Shown here: one piece after another, positions 28,927-35,931 of the stretch
Numbering within the stretch: the first letter of the stretch is position 1
How the letters are laid out: the number at the start of each line of letters is the position of its first letter
Origin: Kushneria marisflavi
GTDB lineage: Bacteria; Pseudomonadota; Gammaproteobacteria; Pseudomonadales; Halomonadaceae
Assembly: GCF_002157205.1 (NCBI RefSeq)
Contig: NZ_CP021358.1
Span: 372,001-436,000 of the forward strand
Reading direction: 5' to 3'
Length of the DNA stretch: 64,000 nt
The notes under the pieces: model-generated
What the model saw: the letters and a program-made list of their open reading frames with translations, nothing else
The model's database searches: none
What the model was told of the DNA's origin: nothing
Translations under genes and position numbers: made by a program

Positions 28927-29673
28927 ATGGAATTGCAAAATCGTGAAGGACAGCTTGTACCGGAAGTCACTCTCAAGCAGCGCAAGGGCGGCGAGCTGAT
29001 CGATGTTCAGACCAAGGACATCTTTGCCAATCGCACTGTCGCTGTCTTCTCTCTTCCGGGTGCCTACACGCCGACGTGCTCCTCCACGCATCTGCCGCGC
29101 TACAACGAGCTGGCAGAGCAGCTTTTCGCCAGCGGTGTCGATGAAATCCTGTGCCTTTCCGTCAACGACGCTTTCGTGATGGAAGCCTGGGGCGAACATC
29201 AGGAAGCCGAGCATCTGACCCTGCTGGCCGATGGTAACGGCGACTTCGCCGAAGGCATGGGTATGCTGGTGGACAAGACCGACCTGGGCTTTGGCAAGCG
29301 CAGCTGGCGCTATTCGATGGTCGTTCGCGATGGCAAAATCGAAAAAATGTTCATTGAGCCGCAAAAGCCGGGCGACCCCTTTGAAGTGTCCGACGCTGAC
29401 ACCATGCTCGATTATCTCAATCCGCAGGCAGAGCGCCCCAGTTTTGCTACCATTATCAGCAAGCCGGGCTGCCCGCACTGTGCACGCGCCAAGCAGGCGC
29501 TGGCTGATAATCGCATTGCCTATGAAGACATCACCATTGGCAACCGCGACATCACCAGCCGCTCACTGCGCGCCATGACCGGTCACGCCACCGTACCGCA
29601 GGTCTGGATCGATGGTCGCCATATTGGCGGTGCTGAAGATCTCAAGGCGCATCTTGAGCAGGCTGTTGCCTGA
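28927..29673 (+). CDS. hybrid peroxiredoxin-glutaredoxin
   Basis: A 248-residue fusion. Residues 1 to about 165 form a Prx5-type peroxiredoxin with peroxidatic Cys in AYTPTCSSTHLPRY. From about 175 to the end is a glutaredoxin with the CPHC active site (SKPGCPHCARAKQAL) and the TVPQVWIDG glutathione-binding loop. It reduces peroxides with glutathione without a separate glutaredoxin, as shown for Haemophilus and Chromatium homologues. The ATG at 28927 has GGAG six bases upstream. A dihydrolipoyl-dehydrogenase-like gene follows after a terminator. Confidence 0.93.
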   Translation: MELQNREGQLVPEVTLKQRKGGELIDVQTKDIFANRTVAVFSLPGAYTPTCSSTHLPRYNELAEQLFASGVDEILCLSVNDAFVMEAWGEHQEAEHLTLLADGNGDFAEGMGMLVDKTDLGFGKRSWRYSMVVRDGKIEKMFIEPQKPGDPFEVSDADTMLDYLNPQAERPSFATIISKPGCPHCARAKQALADNRIAYEDITIGNRDITSRSLRAMTGHATVPQVWIDGRHIGGAEDLKAHLEQAVA

Positions 29674-29698
29674 TCAATCGATCATTTGCCTGATCATG

Positions 29699-29725
29699 AC
29701 GGCCACCTTCGGGTGGCCGTTTTTG
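29699..29725 (+). terminator. rho-independent terminator
   Basis: The stem ACGGCCACC (29699-29707) pairs with GGTGGCCGT (29712-29720) through a TTCG loop, then a T run. It ends the peroxiredoxin-glutaredoxin transcript before the next gene. Confidence 0.85.
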
Positions 29726-29768
29726 TATGTGCAGCCCCCACCGCTTATCCATGGAATGGAGTTTCAGC

Positions 29769-31229
29769 ATGCAAGAAAGACATGTAGACGTTGCGATCAT
29801 AGGCGCAGGAAGCGCCGGCCTTGGCGCCTATCACGCGGCCTGCGCCCACACCAACAGCATCGTCCTGATCGAAGGCGGCCCCTATGGCACCACCTGCGCC
29901 AGAGTAGGCTGCATGCCCAGCAAGCTCTTGATTGCCGCCGCCGATGCTGCGCATCACGCGCGCGATGCCGGGGCCTTTGGCATCCACCTTGATGGCCATA
30001 TTCGCATTGAGGGGCGAGAGGTCATGGCACGCGTTCAGCGTGAACGCGACCACTTCGTGGCAGGGGTCATCGACTCGGTAGAAGAGATCGATGCCGCACA
30101 GCACCTTTGCGGCCACGCCATCTTTGAAGATCACAACACCCTCCTCATCGATGACCACACCCGTGTTCATGCCAATCGCATTGTCATCGCCACCGGTTCC
30201 AGCCCCGACTTCCCTGATGTTCTCAAGGCCGCCGGCGAGCGTCTGGTCACCAACAACGACCTTTTTTACTGGGACGACCTGCCCGAATCGGTCGCCGTAT
30301 TCGGTCCCGGAGTGGTGGGTCTGGAGCTTGGGCAGGCGCTGTCACGACTGGGGGTTCGGGTGCGCATGTTTGGCATTGGCGGAGCCGTCGGCCCGATCAG
30401 CGACCCGAATATTCGCGATTACGCTGATCAGCAGTTCAACAAGGAATTTTATCTCGATCCGGAAGCGCAAACGCGCAACGTGGGACTCGTCGATGACCGG
30501 GTAAACATCACCTTTGTCGAGCGCAACAGCGGCCATGAGATTACCGAGTCGTTTGACTATCTGCTTGCCGCTACGGGCCGCCCGCCCAATCTTGAGGGGC
30601 TGGAGATTGATCGCGCCGATCTGCGCATGGATGAAGGGGTACCGGTATTTGATCGCTATACCCTGCAGTGTCAACGCCGGGATGGCACACCTGCGTCCAT
30701 CTTTATCGCAGGCGATGCCAATGCCGAGCTGCCGCTACTGCATGAAGCCTCCGATGAGGGACGCATCGCCGGCGATAATGCCGGCCGCTACCCGAACATT
30801 CGTGCCGGTCGTCGGCGCTCGATGCTGACGGTAGTCTTCACCGACCCCCAGATTGCCGCCGTCGGACAAACCTGGGCCGATATCGAAAAGCGCCCCTGCG
30901 ACAGCTATGCCATCGGCGAGGTCAACTTTGAGTATCAGGGGCGCGCCCGGGTCATGCGACAAAATCATGGTCTACTGCGCGTCTATGGCGAACAGGGCTC
31001 AGGGCGCTTTCTGGGTGCCGAAATGTTCGGCCCACAGGCAGAACATCTGGGCCATCTACTGGCATGGTGCCATCAGCAGCACATGACCGTGGCACAGATG
31101 CTGGAGATGCCCTTCTATCACCCCTGTGTTGAAGAAGGCCTGCGCACTGCTCTGCGCGATCTCAATGCCTGTCTCAAGCAGGGCCCTGCCATGGCACAGC
31201 ACTGCATGGAAACCGGCCCCGGTAGCTAG
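29769..31229 (+). CDS. dihydrolipoyl dehydrogenase-like flavoprotein disulfide reductase
   Basis: A 486-residue pyridine nucleotide-disulfide reductase. It shows the FAD motif IIGAGSAGLGAYHAA, the redox disulfide GTTCARVGCMPSKLL, the NAD(P) motif GPGVVGLELGQAL, the second FAD motif IFIAGDANAE and a C-terminal HPCVEEGL in place of the classic HPTxxE. The last change keeps the active-site His and Glu spacing. No 2-oxoacid dehydrogenase genes are near. Position next to a Prx-Grx fusion suggests a role in thiol redox balance, but this is inference. The ATG at 29769 has GGAG upstream. Confidence 0.87.
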   Translation: MQERHVDVAIIGAGSAGLGAYHAACAHTNSIVLIEGGPYGTTCARVGCMPSKLLIAAADAAHHARDAGAFGIHLDGHIRIEGREVMARVQRERDHFVAGVIDSVEEIDAAQHLCGHAIFEDHNTLLIDDHTRVHANRIVIATGSSPDFPDVLKAAGERLVTNNDLFYWDDLPESVAVFGPGVVGLELGQALSRLGVRVRMFGIGGAVGPISDPNIRDYADQQFNKEFYLDPEAQTRNVGLVDDRVNITFVERNSGHEITESFDYLLAATGRPPNLEGLEIDRADLRMDEGVPVFDRYTLQCQRRDGTPASIFIAGDANAELPLLHEASDEGRIAGDNAGRYPNIRAGRRRSMLTVVFTDPQIAAVGQTWADIEKRPCDSYAIGEVNFEYQGRARVMRQNHGLLRVYGEQGSGRFLGAEMFGPQAEHLGHLLAWCHQQHMTVAQMLEMPFYHPCVEEGLRTALRDLNACLKQGPAMAQHCMETGPGS

Positions 31230-31351
31230 CCGCTTTCAACGCATGAATATGACGACACAAGCCGCTCGATTTAACGATCGGTTGCTTCAACAATGTCATG
31301 ACCCAGTGTGTGCTGGCATCGTCTGCCGGCAGCATTTCTCAGGAGCCACGC

Positions 31352-31624
31352 ATGGCCGACTACATGATTACCTGCGATCTAAAGCGCCCCGGCCAGGAAT
31401 ACCATCACCTGCTCAGGGCCCTGGCACGCTATCCGAACAGCCTGCACATTCTCGAAGCCACCTGGCTTGTCAGAACCATGGCCACGCCCGACCTGATTCT
31501 TGCCGATCTCGAACAGTATGTGGACGTTGAAGATCAGATGTTCATTGCCGTGATGCAGACACCGGCCGCCTGGTCGGACAGTCTGGGCGTGGACCGCGTA
31601 CTCGAGTTTTTCAGTCAGAGCTGA
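31352..31624 (+). CDS. orphan Cas2-fold (SinR-like) small protein
   Basis: A 90-residue protein starting MADYMITCDLKRPGQEYHHL, with later EATWLVRT and DVEDQMFIAVM. This beta-alpha-beta pattern, with an early strand ending in D and a second WLV strand, matches small Cas2-fold proteins annotated SinR-like. There is no CRISPR array or other cas gene in the window. AGGAG lies seven bases before the ATG. Function unknown. A toxin-like or nucleic-acid-binding role is possible but unproven. A small RNA candidate follows immediately. Confidence 0.65.
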   Translation: MADYMITCDLKRPGQEYHHLLRALARYPNSLHILEATWLVRTMATPDLILADLEQYVDVEDQMFIAVMQTPAAWSDSLGVDRVLEFFSQS

Positions 31625-31665
31625 GCCCGTTGAAATGTTGCAGGCAACACGATGCATCGAAAAGA

Positions 31666-31707
31666 TGTACAAGTTTTCTTGCAATATCTGTATAGCTTTT
31701 CTATTTT
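31666..31707 (+). promoter_or_regulatory. candidate promoter with dyad for the Rsm-type sRNA
   Basis: TTGCAA (31679-31684) and TATTTT (31702-31707) are 17 bases apart. The -35 box overlaps a dyad TGTACAAG-TTTT-CTTGCAAT (31666-31685) that resembles, with shorter spacing, the GacA/UvrY box TGTAAG-N6-CTTACA. The match is imperfect and its distance from the start is shorter than in pseudomonads. Confidence 0.35.
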
Positions 31708-31712
31708 CTCCC

Positions 31713-31837
31713 TACAGTCTTGGCGTGCAGGCATTCGGCACTCTGATGGATCAGAGTGACGCTCAGGGAAGAGGTAGTCGGCCGCAATGTCTGTCATTGG
31801 AGTATGAAACCCCGGCAAGGATGTCGGGGTTTTTTTA
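31713..31837 (+). ncRNA. candidate Rsm/Csr-type regulatory small RNA
   Basis: About 125 bases without a coding frame end in a strong rho-independent terminator (31808-31814 with 31825-31831, then seven Ts). Four GGA motifs are present at 31748, 31767, 31799 and 31819. The first is in the TGGA loop of a perfect 8-base hairpin (31739-31758), and the last is in the loop of the terminator hairpin. Three fit ANGGA. GGA motifs displayed in hairpin loops define RsmY, RsmZ and CsrB-like RNAs that titrate RsmA/CsrA. Size, terminator and motif placement all agree. The exact 5' end is inferred from the upstream promoter. Confidence 0.6.
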
Positions 31838-32015
31838 TGCCTTGACCCCAGCATTCAATATCCGAACGTATCGATCACATCGCCAGGCATGAACCTGTCT
31901 TTATCCGGGCTGGATGGCAGTCAGCACGTGCAGAAGCAGCACGGAAAACGTGCCAGTAGCAAAGGCTTGTTGAGATGAAGCCGGAAAGAGGCTGGAAGAC
32001 GTACTGGAAAGGAAA

Positions 32016-32091
<76 letters not shown>

Positions 32092-32100
32092 ATGGCGCTC

Positions 32101-32129
32101 ATCATAAAAGCCCCCATCGGCAAACACAA
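32101..32129 (-). promoter_or_regulatory. promoter of tRNA-Gly
   Basis: On the minus strand TTGTGT (32129-32124) and TATGAT (32106-32101) are 17 bases apart, ending ten bases before the mature tRNA 5' end. Confidence 0.5.
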
Positions 32130-32220
32130 GTCACGCGCTACAAAGTGCTGTTTTTGAGGCAAAAAAGCATCGAGTAAAAAAAATTTCGATTTTAGGGATC
32201 AAATTGGCAACCGGGGGGTC

Positions 32221-32315
32221 TTAATAGGCAAGACGTTCTTCTTCAGTCGCTGAGGGATGCGTCTTGGTTTAACTGTTCCTTGCATGGCCGCCACCTCGTT
32301 GTGGCGGTCTTTTTA
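32221..32315 (+). ncRNA. candidate structured small RNA
   Basis: No coding frame is apparent. A long hairpin pairs CAAGACG (32229-32235) with CGTCTTG (32260-32266), with an inner stem around TTCAG-TCG-CTGAG and a pyrimidine-rich TTCTTCTTC segment. A rho-independent terminator follows (CCGCCAC 32288-32294 with GTGGCGG 32301-32307, then TCTTTTT). No gene on this strand precedes the terminator for over 500 bases except the small RNA near 31.8 kb, which has its own terminator. So an independent transcript is the simplest explanation. No clear promoter was found, and the 5' end is not defined. Confidence 0.38.
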
Positions 32316-32412
32316 TGTCTACGTCATGTAGTCATGCAAAGAGAACCCGACTTTTTGGTCGGATCCTACCCTCACACTGCTGCTTCCCGGCACCATGGCA
32401 TTGCGGTTTCAC

Positions 32413-32634
32413 TCACATCGGGTGTCGCGCGCTGATTACGGCATCATAACGAGTCAAGATGCGCTGCACTTCCTGTTCGGTCACGGTTTTCGCATACCTG
32501 GCAGGTGTCGTCACATAGGCGCCGCATGTCCTGCAGTTCAAGGGTTCATCAAGCCTTGTCCTTTTAAGCTGTCTGGACGTTACGGGCACATGACATGCCG
32601 GGCATTTCAAATGGCCTTCCATGGCGTCTCGCAT
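32413..32634 (-). CDS. small zinc-ribbon protein
   Basis: A 73-residue protein with two CxxC pairs (CPAC near residue 11 and CRTC near 34) in the arrangement of a zinc ribbon, followed by a helical C-terminus (TEQEVQRILTRYDAV). AGGAG lies five bases before the ATG. An alternative start four codons in (MEGHLKCPAC) is possible. Family not recognised. It lies in a stretch of small genes and AT-rich DNA. Function unknown, nucleic-acid or protein binding are the usual roles for such ribbons. Confidence 0.6.
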   Translation of the reverse strand: MRDAMEGHLKCPACHVPVTSRQLKRTRLDEPLNCRTCGAYVTTPARYAKTVTEQEVQRILTRYDAVISARHPM

Positions 32635-32754
32635 TCCTGCTCCTGCCCTTTCAATCCGTTGATGCCATAGAGGCTAGCAGTCACACATGTCACATGCGTG
32701 GCAATAATGCATGAAGGATCGAGAGGATGAGCGGAAAGATATGGAAAGCACGCT

Positions 32755-33030
32755 CTACCCCGTCATGACCACCTCCAGACCATATTCGGTAATGCGTCCG
32801 CAGCATTGATCAAAGGCGTCGCGTCTGAACAATCGCTGTATCAAGTGACGCGAAGTGTCATTCTGCCAGGTTGCGTCGATAAGCCCTCTTCGAAAGAGAT
32901 AGCGAATAGCACGCGTAAACTCGACATCCGTTACTCCAAACTCAATTGCCTTGACATGGACACGTTGGTATCGGCCGGTGTTGAGCAGGCGGGTCAGAAT
33001 GGCCAGCTCGAGCGAGTCGAGAGTTTGCAT
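32755..33030 (-). CDS. small winged-helix-like protein, unknown
   Basis: A 91-residue protein with a helical pattern like a winged helix-turn-helix (LELAILTRLLNTGRY, VTDVEFTRAIRYLFRRGLIDA, RITEYGLEVV at the end). I do not recognise a family. The ribosome-binding site is weak. An open frame on the opposite strand (32806-33216) overlaps it but has unnatural composition. It stands beside the AT-rich intergenic stretch, which could be its regulatory region. A DNA-binding role is inference from the pattern. Confidence 0.5.
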   Translation of the reverse strand: MQTLDSLELAILTRLLNTGRYQRVHVKAIEFGVTDVEFTRAIRYLFRRGLIDATWQNDTSRHLIQRLFRRDAFDQCCGRITEYGLEVVMTG

Positions 33031-33039
33031 GCCGAATGC

Positions 33040-33365
33040 GTCAGCCTTTTAACATCACATGGATTAATAATCTGGAATCTGAACGAATTATACTCATCAC
33101 CCAACGAGGCTAAAGTATTAAAAGAAACATATTTTGTGATCAAATTATTTAATTTTGCAAAAAATACATTAAATATACTTAATCGATGTCGCAAAATGGC
33201 GACAAAATGCCGCTAAATTGGCCTTGAGACGGCCCATTTCGAGCCAAAAGCCAGTCTTAATATTTACATAAACTTACTCAAATTCGTTTTCTTTTAATAC
33301 TCTCTTAATTCAATGCTCCGGGAGAGATGTCATTAATGCCGTACCCATCATCACGCTGAGCCTCC
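33040..33365. other. AT-rich gene-free stretch
   Basis: About 300 bases much richer in A and T than the surrounding genes. It holds short repeats and inverted repeats such as ATTTAAT and ATTAAAT (around 33145-33175) but no supported gene. It must hold promoters for the flanking divergent genes. TTTAATACT near 33293 could be a -10 region for the plus-strand gene. Confidence 0.5.
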
Positions 33366-34418
33366 ATGATCCTCCTGATCGTATTTGCCCTGACTGCCAT
33401 CGGCATTTCCTTTATCTGTTCAGTACTTGAAGCCGCCCTGCTCTCCCTCACTCCCAGCCACATTGCACGTCTGCAGGAATCAAGGCCCGCCCTGCATCAC
33501 TCGTTGCGTCAGCTCAAGGACAACGTTGACCGACCTCTGGCCGCTATTCTTACGCTCAATACCATCGCCCACACCGTTGGCGCGACAGGTGTAGGCGCAC
33601 AGGTCTCTGCGGTTTTCGGGGAGACATGGATCGGTGTGGCGTCGGCGATCATGACGCTTTTGATTCTTGTGTTATCGGAAATACTGCCCAAGACCATTGG
33701 AGCCCGTTATTGGCGACAGCTTGCACCGCTGCTGGCCCCGACCCTCAGGGTCATGATCTGGTTGCTGCTGCCCTTTATATGGCTGTCGGAACAGATCACA
33801 CGTCGAATTGGCGACAGCGCAGAAGACGATGTCGATGTGCGTGAAGAGATCAAGGCGCTGGCGAAGCTGGGTCAGGAGCGCGGGGTCGTGGATGCCGATG
33901 AAGGCAAGACCATCATCAACATTTTGAATCTGCACAATATTCCGGTACGCGATGTCATGACACCGCGTACGGTATGCACCACCGTGACGCCTGAAATGAC
34001 AGTGGCCGAATTTGATGCCGGCTATAGCGACCTGCCCTTTACGCGCTACCCGGTCATGACGCCGCCGGAACAGACCGTGGGCTATATTCACAAGATGGAC
34101 GCCTACCACGCCGACGACAGCGCCACACTCGAATCAATCATGCACCCGATCGACTCGGTCGACAGCGAGGACAGCGTCGAGCAGGTGTTCATTCGAATGC
34201 TCAACGATCACCATCACATGTGCGTGGTCTATGACACCCACGGCAACTGGGTGGGCGTGCTGACAATGGAGGATATTCTCGAAACCATTCTGGGACAGGA
34301 CATCGTCGATGAAACCGATGATGTCTCCAATCTCCGCCATCACGCCAAGCAGCTCTGGCTCAAGCGCATCCGCCGCAGCCGCGAAGGGGCCATCAACGAC
34401 CGGCTACCCAAACGCTGA
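33366..34418 (+). CDS. CNNM/CorB-like transporter domain protein (DUF21 and CBS pair)
   Basis: A 350-residue inner-membrane protein. Residues 1 to about 150 form a DUF21 (CNNM) domain with about four helices (start MILLIVFALTAIGISFICSV; LSEILPKTIGARY). Residues about 190-310 form a CBS pair (IPVRDVMTPRTV, and GNWVGVLTMEDILETILG). CNNM/CorB proteins bind and move magnesium, and the family is often called hemolysin (TlyC) by old convention. The C-terminal CorC_HlyC domain of longer members is missing, so it is the short form. Confidence 0.88.
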   Translation: MILLIVFALTAIGISFICSVLEAALLSLTPSHIARLQESRPALHHSLRQLKDNVDRPLAAILTLNTIAHTVGATGVGAQVSAVFGETWIGVASAIMTLLILVLSEILPKTIGARYWRQLAPLLAPTLRVMIWLLLPFIWLSEQITRRIGDSAEDDVDVREEIKALAKLGQERGVVDADEGKTIINILNLHNIPVRDVMTPRTVCTTVTPEMTVAEFDAGYSDLPFTRYPVMTPPEQTVGYIHKMDAYHADDSATLESIMHPIDSVDSEDSVEQVFIRMLNDHHHMCVVYDTHGNWVGVLTMEDILETILGQDIVDETDDVSNLRHHAKQLWLKRIRRSREGAINDRLPKR

Positions 34419-34472
34419 CCCTCTCGGTCATGGATCGGGACATGCTAGAATAATGTCCCGATCCGGCAACCG

Positions 34473-34850
34473 ATGACCCCCATGGCTACCTTTTTGCTGA
34501 CCTTTGTCGTCTGTCTGCTGATCTGCGGTTTCATGGTCGCGGCACTGCTTTTGTCACGAACGCCGCGATATCGCACAAGTGCTGACGATCTGCTGACCCT
34601 GCTCGATGAAACGCTGGAAAACCGCGTGTCCGAAGCGCGCTGGTATACCATTGTCGGCTACCCGATTCGCCACGACCCCTATCTCGAAAACGTGCGCCGG
34701 CGCTGTCAGGCCATCATGGATGAATATGGCCAGCCCTGGCGTTTCGAACAGGGCGGCGCGCTGTTTTCAGCCACCGGGATCGAGGAGATTCGCGCCCTGC
34801 GTGAACACCTGACAGCGAGACTGTCACTCAATGACCGACGCGCCTTTTGA
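34473..34850 (+). CDS. membrane-anchored protein of unknown function
   Basis: A 125-residue protein with one N-terminal membrane helix (FLLTFVVCLLICGFMVAALLL) followed by a cytoplasmic or periplasmic hydrophilic domain (ENVRRRCQAIMDEYG, RFEQGGALFSATGIEEI). No family is recognised. It lies 54 bases after the CNNM gene on the same strand and may be co-transcribed. Either ATG 34473 or 34482 could start it. Confidence 0.6.
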   Translation: MTPMATFLLTFVVCLLICGFMVAALLLSRTPRYRTSADDLLTLLDETLENRVSEARWYTIVGYPIRHDPYLENVRRRCQAIMDEYGQPWRFEQGGALFSATGIEEIRALREHLTARLSLNDRRAF

Positions 34851-34891
34851 TTCAGGCCGATGAGCGTCCCTTGTTCGGATATTGAATTGCC

Positions 34892-35665
34892 ATGAATATC
34901 TCGCTGACCAGCACCAACGTCATTCGCCGCGCGCCTCTCGATGAGATCTCCCAGGCGCACTCTCACCCCTTTCATCAAATCGTGATCGGTCTGGCAGGTG
35001 AAGCGGAAATCATCATTGACGGTCGCTCGCTACATATCTCGCCGTTTCAGGGCTGCACCATCCCGGGAGATCGAGAACATTGTTACCGCGGCATTGGTGA
35101 CAACTCTCAGCTGCTGCTGGATCTTTTTGATGATGCACCGGGACTTTCAGGCACCTATCGACATCATTTTCAGCTTTTCTCTCAGCCCCTGCATTTCGAG
35201 CTCGACAGTGCCGCTCGGGCCTATCTCACCTTTATGGTTGAAGAGATCACGAATCAGCCGGACGTCGACCGCGACCTGCTGATCACTACCCTGCTTTCGA
35301 TCCTCTCCCATCGCTTGCTCGACCGGCAGGCAACTCCCCAGTCTCGACTCAACCTGACCATGCTGGATCACTATATCGATCAACATCTGGCCCTGGGCAT
35401 TCGTGTCGAAGACCTGGCCAGTCTGGTGCACCTTTCCAGCGCCCACTTTACCGAGCTTTTTCGCATTCGAACCGGGCTGCCACCCTATCAGTATATTCTG
35501 CGCAAACGCCTTAACGCCGCTCGTCAACTGTTGCTGGAATCGCGACTGCCCCTGATTGATATTGCCGAGCGCTCGGGCTTTGCCAATCAAAGCGCCCTGT
35601 CGCACGCCTTTCGGCGCCATTTCGGTCACGCACCCGGCGCACTGCGCCAGACGTCTTCCTCATGA
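34892..35665 (+). CDS. AraC-family regulator, probable activator of putA
   Basis: A 257-residue AraC/XylS-type regulator. The N-terminal cupin-like domain (AHSHPFHQIVIGLAGEAE) should bind the signal. The C-terminal two-helix-turn-helix domain (about residues 160-255) has VEDLASLVHLSSAHFTELF and IDIAERSGFANQSALSHAF. It sits 266 bases before putA on the same strand, and this PutA lacks its own DNA-binding domain. In pseudomonads the AraC-type PruR activates putA in response to proline, so the same role is likely here. That is inference from position. Confidence 0.83.
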   Translation: MNISLTSTNVIRRAPLDEISQAHSHPFHQIVIGLAGEAEIIIDGRSLHISPFQGCTIPGDREHCYRGIGDNSQLLLDLFDDAPGLSGTYRHHFQLFSQPLHFELDSAARAYLTFMVEEITNQPDVDRDLLITTLLSILSHRLLDRQATPQSRLNLTMLDHYIDQHLALGIRVEDLASLVHLSSAHFTELFRIRTGLPPYQYILRKRLNAARQLLLESRLPLIDIAERSGFANQSALSHAFRRHFGHAPGALRQTSSS

Positions 35666-35931
35666 ATCCTGTCAGCAGGGGTGGGCCTTCCCACCCATTC
35701 AGTTAGACTAAAGAATCATTGAAGAAAAGCCTGTTTTTTTGCTCCACCCAAAGGGCCTCACAACTCCCGCCAATCTGACAATCCTTCCCGGCAAATCGAC
35801 AAGACGGCGTTGCTCACCGCGACCTAAAGTCGCAAAAGCCACCATCCTCTTGTAACCGCCAGCCATCGGTGCACTGCCTTTTGTGCGTCCTCCATCAGTG
35901 CTGGCTGCCCGTCGCGGCAAGGAACTTCACT

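Noticed and set aside
31352..31624. Part of a CRISPR-Cas system
   Set aside because: Cas2-like fold only; no repeats, no cas1 and no other cas genes in the window.
31666..31685. A true GacA box
   Set aside because: The dyad has a four-base spacer between AAG and CTT, whereas the known box has six, and it overlaps the -35 region; kept only as a weak resemblance.
32806..33216. A 136-codon plus-strand frame running into the AT-rich stretch
   Set aside because: Overlaps the more protein-like winged-helix gene on the minus strand, shows no domain and no convincing ribosome-binding site. It remains possible but unsupported.
35679..35696. Terminator of the AraC gene
   Set aside because: GGGTGGG-CCTT-CCCACCC forms a hairpin but no T run follows on either strand.
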